Shown here: piece after piece, positions 47,701 to 59,700 of the stretch
Layout of the letters: the number at the start of each line of letters is the position of its first letter
Position numbering within the stretch: the stretch's first letter is position 1
Assembly: GCA_947561395.2 (NCBI GenBank)
Contig: OX387183.1
Coordinates: 38,980,901 to 39,044,900 of the forward strand
Reading direction: 5' to 3'
Length of the DNA stretch: 64,000 bases
From: Buxus sempervirens
Lineage: Eukaryota > Streptophyta > Magnoliopsida > Buxales > Buxaceae
Position numbers and translations under genes: made by a program
Notes under the pieces: model-generated
What the model was told of the DNA's origin: nothing
Seen by the model: the letters and a program-made list of their open reading frames with translations, nothing else
The model's database searches: none

Positions 47701-50700
47701 ATGAAGTGGGAAAAATTGCTCGTTTAGCAAAATCAAAAATTGAAGAACTTGACAGAGATGTAATTCCAGAGATGTAATCCCATTTGTGCAATTTCATTGC
47801 TATTGGCAGTTTTCATTTGGAGTGTTCCTATAACAATTTATTTTTATTTCACAGAATTTAGCTAATAGGCAGAAGCCTGGATGTGGAAAAGGTACGGGTG
47901 TGGATCGGTCCAGAATGGCAACCACTGTGTAAGTTAAGACCCAAAATTTCTATTTTGTTTTCTTTCGTATTTGTTCAGTCAGCTATTATATAATGACATA
48001 CTTTTAGTATATTACATCCTAATCAAATTTAGTTTAAATCACCTGTGCAATACGACTGCCAGAGACAATGATGCAGGGTTAAATAGTTGAGGACTTTGAC
48101 CTCTTAATTGGAAAAAAATAAAAAGAAAAACTGAAAACTAGGGTGTTTGAGGTCAGGAGATTAGTCTTTCCCATACAAATCAACAGGTATAGTTAGGCTG
48201 TGTTTGACATAAGGATGAATGAGAAGAATTCCAATTCATGTGTTTGATGATAGCATGAGGACTAGAATTAAAATTTTTATGCAAATTCTACATAATTAAA
48301 TTCAAGGGTATAGATATTTTATAATTCTTTTCTCATCACCCCGTGCTTTTTTAATTATTTAGCACAAGAATTACCCAGGCTTGACAACTTATGTGCTTGA
48401 TACTTGAGCTCCCCATCTCCACGTCCTTCTATAAGTGTACTAACACTCTGTAAATTGTAGCTAAATCTTGTTCATCATTGCTCCCATGACCTCTTTCTGA
48501 TCAAGAACATGATTCATGGCAACTACACCAGAACATTATGTATCATGAATAAATGGATTCATGCTAACCATACCAGAACATCCTCTCTCTCACTTTCACT
48601 GTCACTCCCACTCTCTCTATATCTTCGCCTCTCCCCCTCCATTCCTCTTTTGGCCTTGAAAATCCTTCACCCATTTTTGCTTTTGTTGTTATTGTTTCCT
48701 TTTGGATCTTTAGTGATATGACAATTGCAAAGATACTGGTTAAAAATTGTTGCAATTATATAGTTTTTGAATACACCAACCTGCTTGATAAAATTGCTCA
48801 AAGACCATCCAATTCCAATTCTCTTGTGGCTGTTTAGTCAATCAAACAGCATAATTATAATTTTTTGAATTGTATTCTTTAATTTGGAAAATGTTATAAG
48901 CTAATTCCAATTCCTTGTATCAAACAAACCACTAGGTTTCAGAAGTGTGATGTACTTAAGGTTTTGCAAGGGGTTGCAGATAATCAGATAACTTTGAAAC
49001 ATGCTGGGCTACAATAGAAATCATAAGAGATAAAGAGGTTGAGTGGAGTATGTAATAGAGTGTTTACTTGAGTGGAAAAGCGTGTGTATGGCTAGGGAAA
49101 AAGTTGGGTTAGATATTGGCAATGTGGCCTCCCGTAATTCACCTCTTTTGGGCAAGTGGCTTTGGTGCTTCAGCAAGGAACTTGGAAGTTTATAGCACCA
49201 AGTAATTGTCAGTAAATAATGAAAGAGTGATAATGGGTGGTCCATCAACATTAGGGCTAGACCTTCAGGAGGTTGCCCTTGAGAACCCTTGGTTAGCTTG
49301 GCACATTCTTTCTATCCTCATATGGTACGTGTAGGCTTTGGGTCTTCTACTCAGTTTTGGCATGATCTATGGTGGGGCTGTATCGTGCTTTCTGAGGAGT
49401 TTCTACACTTATTTTCTGTAGTTTCTTTTCCCGACACTCGGGTTTCTGATATATTGTCATGGTCTGTGGATGGGTTATCTTGGAATCTTGTTTTTCAAAG
49501 AGATCTAAGATTAAGGAGTTAGCTAGCCTATTTGATTCTTTTTCAAAGAGATATAAGATTAAGGAGTTAGCTACCCTATTTGATTTTTTGAAAGACATCT
49601 TTCTTGACTCGTTGTGTTCGGAACTTCAGATAGGGTTGGTTGGTCTCCTTCTTATGGTGTTTTTCCTGTAGGTTCTATTTCACAGTCTCCTGCCTAGATC
49701 TTTTTGATCCTCTTGCCACCGTTCCCCATTTCTCAGTTATGGAAAGCTTAGGTTGTCCCCAAGGATTAAGGCATTTCTCAAGATAAGGGATACCTCTGTT
49801 AGAAAATTTTGTGTAGCCTTATAAAGGGGAAATTTTGCTATATTTTGGGGGAGTTTAGAACAATTACTGAGAGAAAACAGCTGAACTTTGAGAAAAAACA
49901 GAACTAGAACTTTAAGCTTTCTAAAAGGAAAATAAGTTCTTGTGTTTTGGAGTAAGAAATCTTTAGACTGAATAAAAGGGTATAAAAATAATGTAAAAAT
50001 CTTAGAAGAAAAGGTTAGATAGTTGATAATATTCTCTGATCATCTAGAAAGAAGAATTCTCTCTAGTTTGTCCTTTTCTCAAAATTTAGCCAAACTTCCT
50101 ACTTACCTCTCCTTTTCAAAGTGTAGGGACGTTTACTTATCATGAAATTTCTGCGTAGTTATTTATGGAAAAATTCAAAGAAGCAAAATTTCATGTGAAA
50201 TTTCTGTAGAAACCAAACTTTGAAATCTTGATGATAAGATTACACCTTCCTTTTTTATGAATAATGACTTGACCACCAAATCATCCGAACCTATATTAAT
50301 AGAAAATATACTAACATATTGATTCTTGTTAGAGTTTATAAAAACTATTCATTAGCTGATTAAGAATAAAATATAGGAGTTATGGAATTGGGATGGCTTT
50401 ATCAGTTGTTGATCTTTTCTGTAGTGGACTATTTCTTTCTGGATGTTTGGATGGTTTGTTCTTTGTTGGATGCATGGGCTGGATGGTTGGTTTTGTCTAG
50501 GCAATTCTATCTATTTCTCTCTCCTCCATCTTCCTTTTATTGGGAATGGTGTATTGTATGCTAAAAAAAGTAGAGGAACTAAGGATGCAAGTGCCCCAGT
50601 TACAAGTGACGGGTCTGAACAATCAGAATCTGCAAATTTTGCACTTGTAGTTTAACTATCAGTAGTATAGTTTTTTATATTTGACATTGGTGCTTCCTCC

Positions 50701-53700
50701 TCCACGTGCGTGCAGTCCCTTCGCCTGTTCGCTAGCGAACACCTTCCCTTCTCCTTGCGTGCTTCCCTCTCTCTTCTCCTTTCTTCTGTGGCGTTCTTTT
50801 GAGGGCTTTTTGGTTTTCGTTTGGTTTGTTTGGGTGTCTGTTCGTCTGCATTTTGGTTGTTTGGCATCTGTGTTCTTATTGCTAGTGTCTTACACACTAT
50901 TCCCCTAATTCTTTCTTATCTATTTTCAGATTCTCTCTATTGCTTATGGTCCGCTTATCCTTGTAAGCAAAAAGATCTTTCTTCAATCTTAAAAAAAGTA
51001 TATTTTTCGTTTTTCAGAAAAGTATTTGTGACTCACCATTTCAATTCTATCATCTCATGGCTTAAGCCACAAAATTACTAGAATTGGTATGTCGAGCAAC
51101 AAGCAAATCCGGATTTGAATCAAAGATTAAGAAAATAAGACCCCAAATTCGCTCATCTATGAACAATAACAACCATCTGATACCAACAGAATAATCCATG
51201 TTCATCAATAGTATCAGAGTGCATTAAATCAAATAAAGATAAAGCGGAAAACTTAATCAAGAAACATATAATCAGAAAATCATAAATAAATTAGTCACAA
51301 TACTCAAATTGCAATACATGAGGATGGTAACAAACCTACCTCTAACTCAAGATCTACCCAACACCAGACTCCAACTGCTAGGATATAGGGATCGTCTGCA
51401 CAGTGTATAAATAATACAATAACGAGGTCGGAGATCCCAGTAAGTCATCACATGATAAATTAAATACACATGCCATCATATATCTCAAAATCATAATGCA
51501 TCACAAGTAAACAAGTACATGCGAGATAACCCCATATCTCACTAAATAACATGAATACACAACAAGGTTCAGAACACATACATTAATCGTCAACTGGAAT
51601 GTATAAATCAATTTGTAACTTAAAAACCGAATATATCCGATTCCTCCGAACATCTCGAGCCTCTCAGACTCACTAACGCAAATATGCCCCTTCGGCTAGA
51701 ATGTCCGACTGCCTAGCACATGCGTCTCCAATCTCAAACTTGCTACAGAATCTTACTCCTGAAACGAACATGAACTCGCGTTCGCGAATAGGAACTCCTC
51801 CAACGATGACGAATACGAATTGAGTTAGAATTACTACCCATTAAAACGTGAAAATTTATAGAAAAATAACCGGAGTTGAGTTAGAATTCATCCCATTGGT
51901 GAAAATATAACCTTCACTAGATTTTGTGCCAGTGTCCCAAGAGAACAAAACCTTATGATGGGATTAGTTGTCATATTGAAGCAACAAAATGATCTTGAGA
52001 GTGAGACAAAGGAAAATTTTCAATTATATACTTCTTCATTACCTTTGGTAATGACCTGAGAGAATTACTCGTGCTGAGGGCTTTGAATTCCAACATTTTT
52101 CTTATATACAGCTGCATGGTCATTGTCAATAAGTCCAACTTTCTAATTTCACGAATATTTACTATTCGTATCAATTCTAAGTTTGTCTTAGTAGTGGAGT
52201 ATATCAATCAAGTCAACCAAATCTTATTTGTAAAAACCTTTCCTCTATAACTGCAGTGCCTTGAAAAGGAAGTTGAAGGACAAGATGTCAGAATTTCAGG
52301 TATTAACTTTATAACAGATCTATTCCCTGAGGACCAACCAAGTTGCTGATGCACTAATTTGAAAAGCCGAGTTGGCATCCAACAAGTTAGAAGAGAATGA
52401 CTATAGGTTCTTTTTGTACCTGCATATGCTCATGTTTTGAAGATCTAAAGTTTTGCAAATTTTTTTAGATGTTGAGAGAAAGCATCCGTCAGGAACATCG
52501 CGATGTGGTTGAGAGACGGGTTTTTACAGGTTTATAGCTTATCCTTGCTCTCACTAAAATTTACATTTTTTTTTTGAAAAATTTGTTAAACTATATTTGC
52601 TATTGTAATATATCTGATTATTATGACCTTTTCCTTGCTTCTGTAATCTTCAGTAACGGGCACAAGAGCTGATGAAGAGGTGGGATACTCAGAGCTTTAA
52701 GAATTTTAGGTTGCCTTCTTTATTGTTACATATTTATAAACTTGTGATGATTATGTACTGTACAGACAATTGATCAGTTAATAGAGACCGGAGATAGTGA
52801 ACAAATATTTCAGAAAGCAATTAGGGAGCAAGGCCGGGGCCAGGTTTGCCTCTTTTATCTTTTCTTTCCCCTTACATATTTAGTTTCAGTTTCACTTTAC
52901 AGAAGGGAAAAATTTGATATTGATCTCAAATTTGAAGCTTATAAAGCTTAACGAAATTCTTCTCAAAATTAAAAAAAAAGAAAAAAGAAAAAAACCGTGT
53001 AAGGTCAAATAGTTAAACAAGACAAGCTGTTAACTGGTTGCCTCACCATTCCTTTTTTTCCTCTTGTTTTTTGAGTGTTTGGCTGGGTTACAAATCTATC
53101 ACTCAAGGTTTGGGCGGTTTCACCATATGATAAAACATGTCCCAATGATTTTAGGATTTCGAAAATTATTAAGCTCTTTATCACTGTTGCTTATCTTTTG
53201 GCCTTGTTTGGTAACTGAATTTTTTTTTTGGGTGTTTGTGCATGTATAAGTGCATGAATATTTGCATGTGTGTGTGAACATGCACAGATGCATCCCTGTT
53301 TTGTGTGTCCATGCACATGGCATGTTCATGAACATGTGTGCTCATGTGTGCACATATGTATACACATTGTCTTGCACGTGCATGCATGCATGTGCGCATG
53401 CTTTAACACATGCATGCATGTGTGTGTGAGCACGTGTGAGGTGCAGCTGCCGTTATTAACCCCATCTAGTGGATCCCACTACAACTACTGGCAGTGGAAC
53501 CCACTATCACATCTTACTGGCCGCAATTGTTTTCTCTTCTTTTTTTTTTCTTTTGATAATTAATGAAAGCTTTTCATTAAGGATCAGAAGCAAGGATAAC
53601 AGTCAAGATACCCATGAGAGATGGGTAAATCAGAAAGTAAAGATGCAAAAAATAACTCACAAACATAACCAAAAATCCAGACAACATTACCGTAGACCAG

Positions 53701-56700
53701 TTGAATACAGTCGTGCTAGGGAAGATGGTCTTAAACTCTTCTTGAATGCAGACCCATGATGCCACTAAGGCTGATATATTCTCTAGAATTCTCTGTTTTC
53801 AGTGCCAACCAAACGGATCATATAGTAGCGAAGAAGGCAATATTATGCATAATCCTCCCCTTTAGCTCAAGGTGTAGGAACCACCATTGGGAAATACCCA
53901 ACTTTGCCCTATCAATCTCATAAGGGATGAGCATAAGAAACTAACAAACTCATAATGAACAGAATTTGGTTTGGTGTGTAAGCTGGATATGGAGAAGGCC
54001 TTTGATAGAATCGAATGGAGCTTCTTGGAAGAGGTTTTGAAATGGAAATGCTTTGGTGATAAATGGTGTGGGTGGATTAAGGGCTGTTTACATAATATTA
54101 CTCTCTCTTTTGTCCTTAATGGAAAGGTGGGGGTCAAGTCGGATCGTCTAGAGGGTTGAGGCAAGGTGATCCGTTGTCACCGTTCTTATTTACAATGGTA
54201 AGTGATGTGTTTAGCAGACTAATGGACTTTGGAGAGTCATGGATTGATTAGGGGATTTAAATTTGGAAAGGAAGGGGTTCATTTGTCACATTTGCAATTT
54301 TCAGATGATACCATTTTGTTTTTAGATGCTTGTAAGGATACAGTGTTTTGGACACGATGTATTCTTAGGGTTTTTGAGATGATGTCTGGGCTTAGGATTA
54401 ATCTAGACAAAATTAGTATCTTAGGGATTCATGTAGAGAAGGAGGGGATAGAAGAATTTGCAAGTCAGTTGGGATGTACTATTGCCCAATGGCCCATCAA
54501 ATACCATGGGTTGCCTTTGGGAGGTAAAGTGAAGTCAATGTCTTTTTAGGAATCTGTTTTAGAAAAAATGAGGAAGAAAATGTCTATGTGGAAGAACTAC
54601 TTGTCAATAGGGGGTAGAGTGACGCTAATAAAAGCATCAATGTCTAATGTGCCGGTGTACTTTCTATCATTGTTTAGAGCTCCGGCGAAGGTGGTTAAAG
54701 AGATGGAAAAAATTCAGAGAGGCCTCTTGTGGGAAGGAGGTAGGAATAAGAAGAAAGATCACTTTTAGGTGGGGGATTGTTGCTAGGGAATTAAATCAAG
54801 GGGGTCTTTCTTTGGGGAACATGCACTTGAAAAACTCTTCCCTTTTGGGAAAATGGCTATGTAGGTTTGTTAAGGAAAGGGGGGCTTTGTGGCATCAGAT
54901 TATTAAGAGCAAGTTTGGAACTCATTATAATGAAAGGGAGACTAATTTTAATGCTAAAGTACCATATGATTGTCCATGGAAATCTATTTTGTTGTTATTT
55001 CACAGTTTCTTTCCTTTAGTGTCTTATAAGTTCTGTATGGGGGATACTTTCAAGTTTTGGTCAGATGTGTGGTGTGGGGAAGCTACACTTGTATCATTTT
55101 TTCCTCGTCTGTTTCAGATTCGGGCCCTAAGGGATCCAATGGTATGTAACATTTTGTCTTGGTCGGATAAAGGGTTGGAATGGAACCTCCAATTTAGGAG
55201 GGATCTTAGGGTTTCTGAGGTTGATGATTTGGGTGCAGTAGTTGAAGTTTTAAAGGGAGTGGTCATTCATGATAAAGAGTTGGACATTAGATTTTGGTCT
55301 TTTGAGTCTCATAGTCGATTCTCTTGTGAATCTTGGGTGTCTCATTTTCAAAAATTAGGTGTCACACATCATCCTTGTTTTTCTACATCTTTTCTCTGGA
55401 AATCCAAAGTTCCCTTCAAGGTAAAATTTTTTGCATGGACTGCTATGTTGAATAGGATCAATACTCACGAATATCTTGAGAAAAGGAGGAAAACTTGGGC
55501 TTTGTCGCCACATATTTGCACACTTTGCATGAAGGATGCTGAATCAGTTGATCATCTTCTTTTACATTGTGAGTTCGCTGGGTTCATTTGGAGAAGAATA
55601 TTACAATATACAGAAGTTAAGTGGGTAATGCCTAAGACTTTGGGTGACTTGGCAGAACAGTGGAGATTCCCTGCTATGTCTTTAAGAGGAAGACGGCTAT
55701 ATGAAGGAGTTTTCTTTGCTATAATATGGCTTCCCTGGCTGTACCGAAACAGTTGCATTTTTGAAGATGTTTCTAAGAGTCGAGAGGCATTATTAGATTC
55801 AGTGATGGAAATGACTGCTTTTTGGTCTTCTGTTACGCCATAATTTGGGGACTTTGGGGTTGGGGAAATTGTAAGAAATTGGGAGCAGCTCTTAGAGTAG
55901 AGATCTCAAGAAAGGTCTTTTAGCTTTGTGGTTGGGATGTGTACCTGTTTTTTTTTAGGATCATCCTACTTCTCGTGGGAATGGTCCTCAATGTTTTTTT
56001 TTGTGTTTGCTAGTGTCTTTTGTATCTTGATCTTCGCTGATTTATAAAATCTATCATTACTTATCAAAAAAATAAATAAATAAATTATGAGCAGAATTTG
56101 GTCCTTCCATTCCATGTTCTTGAGGCACAAAACACACATGTGGTAACTGGTAATATAGATAAGAATTTCCTATGCCTTTGGAGCAAGTCAAGAGTATTGG
56201 TACCTTTGTTAAGAGTGGTTCATAAAAAGGCTTTGACTTTGGGTGGGACTGGGGCAATGAAGGGGGGAAAGGAGAGGGCTGCAACCTGTTGTGACTTGTG
56301 AGATACCAGATGTAAGAAGCAGGAATGGAAGGCAAAATGCCATGGGGAGAGAGGTTCCAAACCTACTATCTGCTTAGGATGGCTCTAGATGCATAGGTTT
56401 GAACTCCTCCAAGAGGTTCCTCAGTAAATCGAGCTTTGCTAATCTCTTCAAAATTAATATGCCAAACAAGCCCAATATAAGACCAAGAAAGTATGTTAGT
56501 AACTAAAGAATTGATGAGAAGGTGTCAAGGGAAAAAGTGAGGGAAGCAGTTAGAGAGCACCAAGTCTCCCCCACCACATATCATGCCTAAACGGAAGTGA
56601 GGAGCTAGATTGAAGCTTAATGCTGACCAATGGTTGGAAAGAGGGCTCAATATCTTCTATTGGTTTCCAAGGGCTGGTGCAGTGTGGTTCTTGCCTTAGG

Positions 56701-59700
56701 AATCATAGCTTGTTCGCATCTATATATTTTATGCCACAAAATTCCCTTCTTGCTGAATTGCCACAGCCACTTCCCTATCAATGCCATGTCCCAGGAGTGA
56801 ATATTACCCAACGTAGACCCCCTTGGTTTTGCATTTTTCTAGAGATTGTACCACATTTTTTGGGATCATAAAGAGTGATAGGATGTAAACTAGAAGATTT
56901 GCAAGAGATGACTTGATCAAGGTGATTCTCTGACGCAAGAACATGCAGTTTCTTTTCCATGAAGAAAGTTTCTTACCTGTCTTCTCAACAGCTGGTTTCC
57001 AAAGTCCCCTAATTTCTGGACTTGCTCCCAAGGGAAGTCCTAGATGAGCGATGGACCAATCCTGTGACATACTAATATGAGAACAATCATCGAAAAACTC
57101 CTTTCTCAACATGTATCCATAGTAGTATGCTCTTGTTAATATTGACCTTAAGACTAGAGAGCAACTCAAAACATCTAACTGTGCCTTGAGCCTGGAATAT
57201 TTGTTTCTCTAGATGCCTCAAGAAACATTCTTCCACACATTGATTGTCTTCCTTTCACAAAGGTACTCTGGTTTTTTGATACAACTGGCCCTATAAATTC
57301 TTTAACCCTCAATAACAGAACCTTAGGAATCATCTTAATAGAAACTAACCGTCAAGTTAATGGGTCTAAAGTCCTTGATCTCAACAAAGCCCTTACAATT
57401 CGGGATGAGGCTCAAAAAGTTAGCACTATGAAATTCCTTAAAATACCACTACCAGACCCTTCCTCACAATATCCCAAAAATCCTAGAGGAAAGCTATAGC
57501 GGAACCATCTGGATATGGGGCTGTATCTGTTTCTAATTTCTCAATCTCTCTAGCCAAAGACGATTCTCCCCTCAATTTTTTGAAGGTTGAACCTAAAATG
57601 TCTCCTCTGACTCATAGAGCCTGGAATAAAAGGACGTGAAACAATTAGTGATCCCAGGTGCTTACTCCACCACTCTATCAGTAAAAACTACCCTTCTAAT
57701 CTCATTCTTCTTCCTCCTACCAGTCCTTTCTCCTTCTCTAAATTATCTATACTCCATGTAGTCTCTGTTAATCATATACATTACAATATGGGAATTATCC
57801 TGAATTGTTTGGGACAAAGTGGAAAAGATGGCCTTTAGATAATGACCATCCCAATCAGGATAAACCAATGCCCTGTCCAACTGACTACACACGAGCTCTT
57901 GCTGCATGTTGGACCATGTGAACTTTAGGCCTAGGAGTGAGATTTCTACACACATCCAACTCCTTTGAGAAAAATTGGTGTCTATTAGGCCTAGTTGGCC
58001 ATAGACACCCGTAACATCTGTTCAAAATTGGTCTCAACACACAAGAATTGTATGGCGATCGAATGGGTGAAAACCAACTCTCCTTTAAAACAAGTCAATC
58101 TGGATCTCAAAGGGCTATCAAAACCCTTGACCCCCCTATAGAAGGAATATATCTCACACATGCCTATTGTTATCCCACATGGAGGTAATCAGTTTCTCTG
58201 ACAAGACCTCTTTTTTAGTAAGCACAAAGTGGGTTTAACCTGCCTACACATGTCCCACTCCACTCTCTGGAACACCCAGGCCCCTAGTGTTCTAACTTAC
58301 AATTCTCATGATAGACGAACTGTTCTCCCTTCCTGTCCTAGGCTATGACCACTACTTTTTTATTGCACTGACCACTCAGATTCTTCAACTCTCTCACCAG
58401 GGATTTATTAGATTGACCCTGATCTGTTCTCCTGTTTTTGAACTTTTCAACTGCCTACTTAGCTGTGACCTTATACCCATTTTATCCCTAATATCCACCT
58501 GGAACATGGACAACAGACCCTCCATCCCCTGTCATTCCGCAGGCTCTTTCACAACCCGACCTGGATTATGTAAAGAAGCCCCGCAAATCACACGCCTCAG
58601 GGTCATTGGTTTGACCTCCCTTCTTACTCACAGGCACTCCCCCATTGTATGGAAGTTGCTGTAGTTAACAGCTGATAGTGTGGGAATTTGTGACATCATT
58701 CAAGCAAGGGAACACACGTAGATTAGGACAACACAAATTCAACACAACGCATACCTGAAGCCCCTGGTAGATTTTGGATGCAATAAGGGGTATTTGTTGA
58801 GGGGTTTGACAATCAACCTTTTTGGGAACTGCTCACACCAGGATCTTCATTCCATTCTCTCCTAACGGCATGTGGCAAACTCAAATTTCTATCATTCCCC
58901 AGGTGTTGAGCTTCACAGGTCTCCCATCTGGTTGAAATTGTGGTTATTCTGTTGATTAGTTAACACCTTATGGTCTGATTCATCAGATTTCTGTTGGTCT
59001 GGACTCAGGGACTGAAGTATATTAGGGCTTTCTTTTTCTATTTGCAGGTCCTATTCTTCATAATGGGACAGCATCAGGAGGCTCAAGCCGTTGTGTGCCT
59101 TGCCCATTTCTGAGTATGCTTCAGTTGTGGAAGAGAAGAAGTCATCATCTTCTGATGTCATACAACCATTTGTGGGATAATCTCCATCGTCCACTTTATA
59201 ATCAGAATGCAAGTTGTGCTTATTGAAGAAGCTGACTAATCCTGTGCTCGAGCAGCCATTTCAGCATAATTCTGAGTCTTATTCTCCTCTCCATGTCTAT
59301 TGATTGCTTTGAGATGAATGAACCAACAGGGATGAAGGACTCAGTTGACTTGTGAGGCAGGTCTCTTCTTGGAGTAATCTTAGCAATCTATAGTTGGCGC
59401 CGATTCTCTTGGAGTAATCTCTTTCATGTGGCTTTGAGCCCATTTATTTGGGGCCAACTGTTAAATGCCTCTTCCTATCTGGGTTTCAAAATAAGGGGAT
59501 CCATAGGGGCCTTACTTGGATTTAGGCTCTATCCTCCTCAAACTTCTCTAACCTTTGTGTCCTTCTGTCTCTCCTCTAGACCTGGAACACTATCTTATAT
59601 TACTGGACATATGGGCAGCATATTTTGAAACACATCTCCATATGTCCTGGTGCAGTGTTTTGCCGTGCCTGCAAAATTTTCATAGGTGCTAGCAAAATCT

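Larger units (their letters stand above)
47929..52256 (+). other. SYP132 intron 6 (4.3 kb)
   Basis: GTAAGT...TGCAG. It holds a Harbinger-type MITE, LINE fragments and an antisense LTR fragment, listed separately. The rest (about 49.7-50.3 and 51.9-52.25 kb) has no recognisable content. Confidence 0.85.
53540..58320 (-). mobile_element. Older L1-type LINE, antisense to the host gene, broken
   Basis: On the minus strand an endonuclease start (MRIVS, stop in place of Trp, then NTRGLG, from 58309) is followed by [11 protein letters not shown] and [13 protein letters not shown] (57930-57850, end of the endonuclease), then RT-thumb sequence [36 protein letters not shown] and [10 protein letters not shown] (57060-56820). 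The poly-A end appears as a T run at 53540-53550 after TTAATTATCAAAAG. Many stops and gaps. A plus-strand LINE splits it at 53971-56086. Confidence 0.75.

Noticed and set aside
50727..50740. Perfect 14-bp palindrome GTTCGCTAGCGAAC in intron 6
   Set aside because: Real in sequence, but it stands alone, with no element boundary or second copy to give it meaning.
53270..53563. Cys/His-rich frame resembling a zinc protein
   Set aside because: The Cys/His content comes from TG/CA/ATGC alternation and is open on both strands.
58308..58664. 118-codon plus-strand frame
   Set aside because: It lies opposite the 5' part of the minus-strand LINE; no similarity as a plus-strand protein.
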